A DNA stretch of 64,000 nucleotides from NCBI GenBank assembly GCA_035610835.1, contig CM069455.1, forward strand, positions 41,488,579 to 41,552,578. The letters run 5' to 3'. This DNA is from Ophiura sarsii. Lineage: Eukaryota; Echinodermata; Ophiuroidea; Amphilepidida; Ophiuridae. The notes under the pieces were generated by a model that searched no databases, was not told the DNA's origin, and was given only the letters and a program-made list of their open reading frames with translations. Every line of letters begins with the position of its first letter. Position 1 is the stretch's first letter. The translations under genes were made by a program, and so were the position numbers. Positions 62,114-64,000 of the stretch are shown in pieces.

Positions 62114-62352
62114 CACTTTCCACGCGGCTATTATTTTTCCCATACACAAAACAGATTTTTCAGAAACCTTTCACGATTTTCAAAGCCTATCTCAAGGATT
62201 ACTGACCCAATACTAGGCATGTTTGTACTTATGTCAATGCATTTCTCATGGTGATTCTGAATATGTTAATGAAATTAAATAATTTTGACATTTTTTAAAC
62301 ATTTTGTGAAATTTTGGAATGTCGTCTGCAGCCGCCTGCCGCGTGGAAAGTG
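62114..62352 (-). mobile_element. CACTTTCC-family MITE in RUNX intron 3
   Basis: TTAA at 62110-62113 and 62353-62356. Perfect ends CACTTTCCACGCGGC and GCCGCGTGGAAAGTG. 239 bp, the same length as the 36.1-kb copy. Confidence 0.92.
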
Positions 62353-62423
62353 TTAAGTTGCAAGAATCCAAGTTGCTTCTTGTCCCAAACAGTTGGACAC
62401 TTGCACCCGGGGTGCACTTGCAC

Positions 62424-62908
62424 CCGGGGTGCTCAGTGGTCACTACAAGGGGGTATCATGCGCGTCCAAGGACATTAAAAAAGTACCCTAAATACGTAAT
62501 CATGTTAATGTGAAAAAGCGCCTCCTAAACAAGTATGGCAAAGTATTTTACATACCCTAAGCAAGTAATATCAGTACTTCCAATACCCTAAACAATTACT
62601 CAAAATATGTTGATACCCTAAACAATTACTCATATACAAAATGTACTTGCAAAGCCTACTTAGGATACAATTTGAGAAATATATCTCGCTCATGTATCAT
62701 GGCTATTTATATTCCTCATGGAGCAAATAAGGACCTTAAATACGAAAGCCAATGATGTAAAAAGTATACCCTTTTTCTTAATTTGGCTTGTTTTGATACC
62801 CTTTTCACGTTACGTACGTAACGTGCCCTAGCTTGAAAAACTACCCTAATTACGTGATTTCTTGGACATGCATGATACCCCTCTTGTAATGATCACTGAG
62901 CACCCCGG
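62424..62908. mobile_element. 485-bp element with about 50-bp inverted ends
   Basis: CCGGGGTGCTCAGTG..TCA..TACAAG..GGGTATCATGC pairs with GCATGATACCCCTCTTGTA..TGATCACTGAGCACCCCGG. The direct repeat GCACTTGCAC lies at 62414-62423 and 62909-62918. The left flank also has an additional CACTTGCACCCGGGGTG copy. The interior has ACCCTAAACAATTACTCA twice. Confidence 0.82.
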
Positions 62909-63259
62909 GCACTTGCACTTCTAAGCTTGGTTCAAGCTTGGTCAGACCAAATAGATTCACTTCAAATCATACATAATACATATTATATAATCGTAATATG
63001 AACGCTTGAGTTTTATCAATCTAAATGTCAACTAATTATGCTATAATTTCATTTGCATTATTCTTCATTTGATAAAGTGTAAATTTCAATTGGTAAAAAT
63101 ACACCCACACAACTTCATTTCCGATTCTCAAAGTCACCCACCTGACGCTGGTTGTGTTTATGCATTTGGCTAATCAATGGTCTAAAGGCCTTTGCAAATT
63201 AAAAAAACCGAAAAAAAAACAAGAGTTGAAATGGAAATTAGGTTTAGGAGTTAATTTAA

Positions 63260-63467
63260 CCCCTGGGGGTCTACCTGTCTATCTTACAGTGGTTCTGATT
63301 GGTTTATTACAAGATGTACTCATATGAATAGCTAATTCAAATGCAGCTTGTAAAATGTTTCACTCCCATCTTTATCAGGGATACAATTGTTCTAACAATG
63401 TCTCTCATTGGTTCAATAAATGAATGTATCCATCTTTTTAACCAATCGGCTGGTAGTTCTCAGGGGG
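63260..63467 (+). mobile_element. CCCCCTG-family MITE in RUNX intron 3
   Basis: TTAA at 63256-63259 and 63468-63471. Ends CCCCTGGGGGTCTACC and GGTAGTTCTCAGGGGG. The interior matches 20975 and 50358 (GATACAATTGTTCTAACAAT, ACTCATATGAATAG). Confidence 0.88.
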
Positions 63468-64000
63468 TTAATGAGAAAAGTTCATAAACCTTAAGAATTT
63501 GGTTCCAAATTTGGATTTGCAATCAGCAAGCAAATTCACTCACTATAGATGCCCTGCCCTACCGCAGACAAACAGTAATTACAACATCAAAACTGGTCCG
63601 CGGATCTTTTGTTCTGCTGTCTTTTTTGTTCTTTCCAACAAATAATTATCGTTGTAATCAAGGTTTTGTGCCATTCATCACCTTTGCGATATCCTTTCAG
63701 TCCAAATTCAACGACCTTTGACTATACAATCATCTGACAGACTAAGTACTAGCAAGTCTATTCATTTTGTGTGACTCTCAGGTTTTCGATCGATTGAAAT
63801 GGGGAGAAAAAAGTTGTAGAGTTTATCCTAATCATTCAGTATTTGGGCCAAGAGTCATTGACCGAGCATTGGTTGGTTTAGTTGGTGCGTTTCTAGTACA
63901 ATGTACTGTATATAAAGGGCTTATTTTCACTGGCTTATTTTTTTCATGTTATTCGGGCAAATTGAAATGAGAAATATTGTGAAATCCATAATTGTGTTTA

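Larger units (their letters stand above)
61971..64000 (+). other. RUNX intron 3, 5' part
   Basis: Continues past the window. Contains three mobile elements (62114-62352, 62424-62908, 63260-63467). I checked for a further RUNX exon and saw none up to 64000. Confidence 0.75.

Noticed and set aside
63767..63970. Possible fourth RUNX exon
   Set aside because: The translated frame shows none of the RUNX linker or VWRPY features and no convincing acceptor; left as intron.

Overview
Eukaryotic genomic DNA, AT-rich, and mostly repeats. The only host gene I can support is the 5' part of a RUNX (Runt-domain) transcription factor on the + strand, with exons at 47636-48125, 53602-53706 and 61761-61970. 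The protein, the introns of 5-8 kb and the dense small DNA transposons suggest a marine invertebrate deuterostome, most likely an echinoderm. That assignment is inference. A 100-base run of N (42520-42619) marks a draft-assembly gap.

Layout. 0-2.2 kb: a 22-bp minisatellite, then plain DNA. 2.2-6.4 kb: a TA-flanked miniature element, then an apparently complete autonomous hAT transposon (2673-6439) with a perfect 8-bp target duplication and an open two-exon transposase. 6.5-12.4 kb: tRNA-derived SINE copies and miniature elements. 12.5-16.1 kb: two satellite arrays, with units of 179 bp and about 100-125 bp. 16.3-42.5 kb: no convincing host gene, but many non-autonomous DNA transposons whose ends and target duplications can be read directly: hAT-like (8 bp), TTAA-flanked, TA-flanked, and a GC-rich family flanked by TTA. 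42.6-46.6 kb: more of the same, plus a probable non-LTR retrotransposon tail. 46.6-64 kb: RUNX upstream region, three coding exons and introns holding further copies of the same mobile families.

The RUNX exons encode an N-terminal His-rich region and a complete Runt domain with the known DNA-contact residues conserved. The gene runs off the right edge; the C-terminal part lies outside. Two consensus RUNX sites within 400 bp of the start codon are compatible with autoregulation. I found no prokaryote-type system, CRISPR array or secure tRNA/rRNA gene. The most notable items are the intact hAT element, several apparently unnamed miniature-transposon families with exact target duplications, nested insertions, a paralogous empty site, a tandem repeat carrying four perfect DR1 nuclear-receptor motifs, and the RUNX locus itself.
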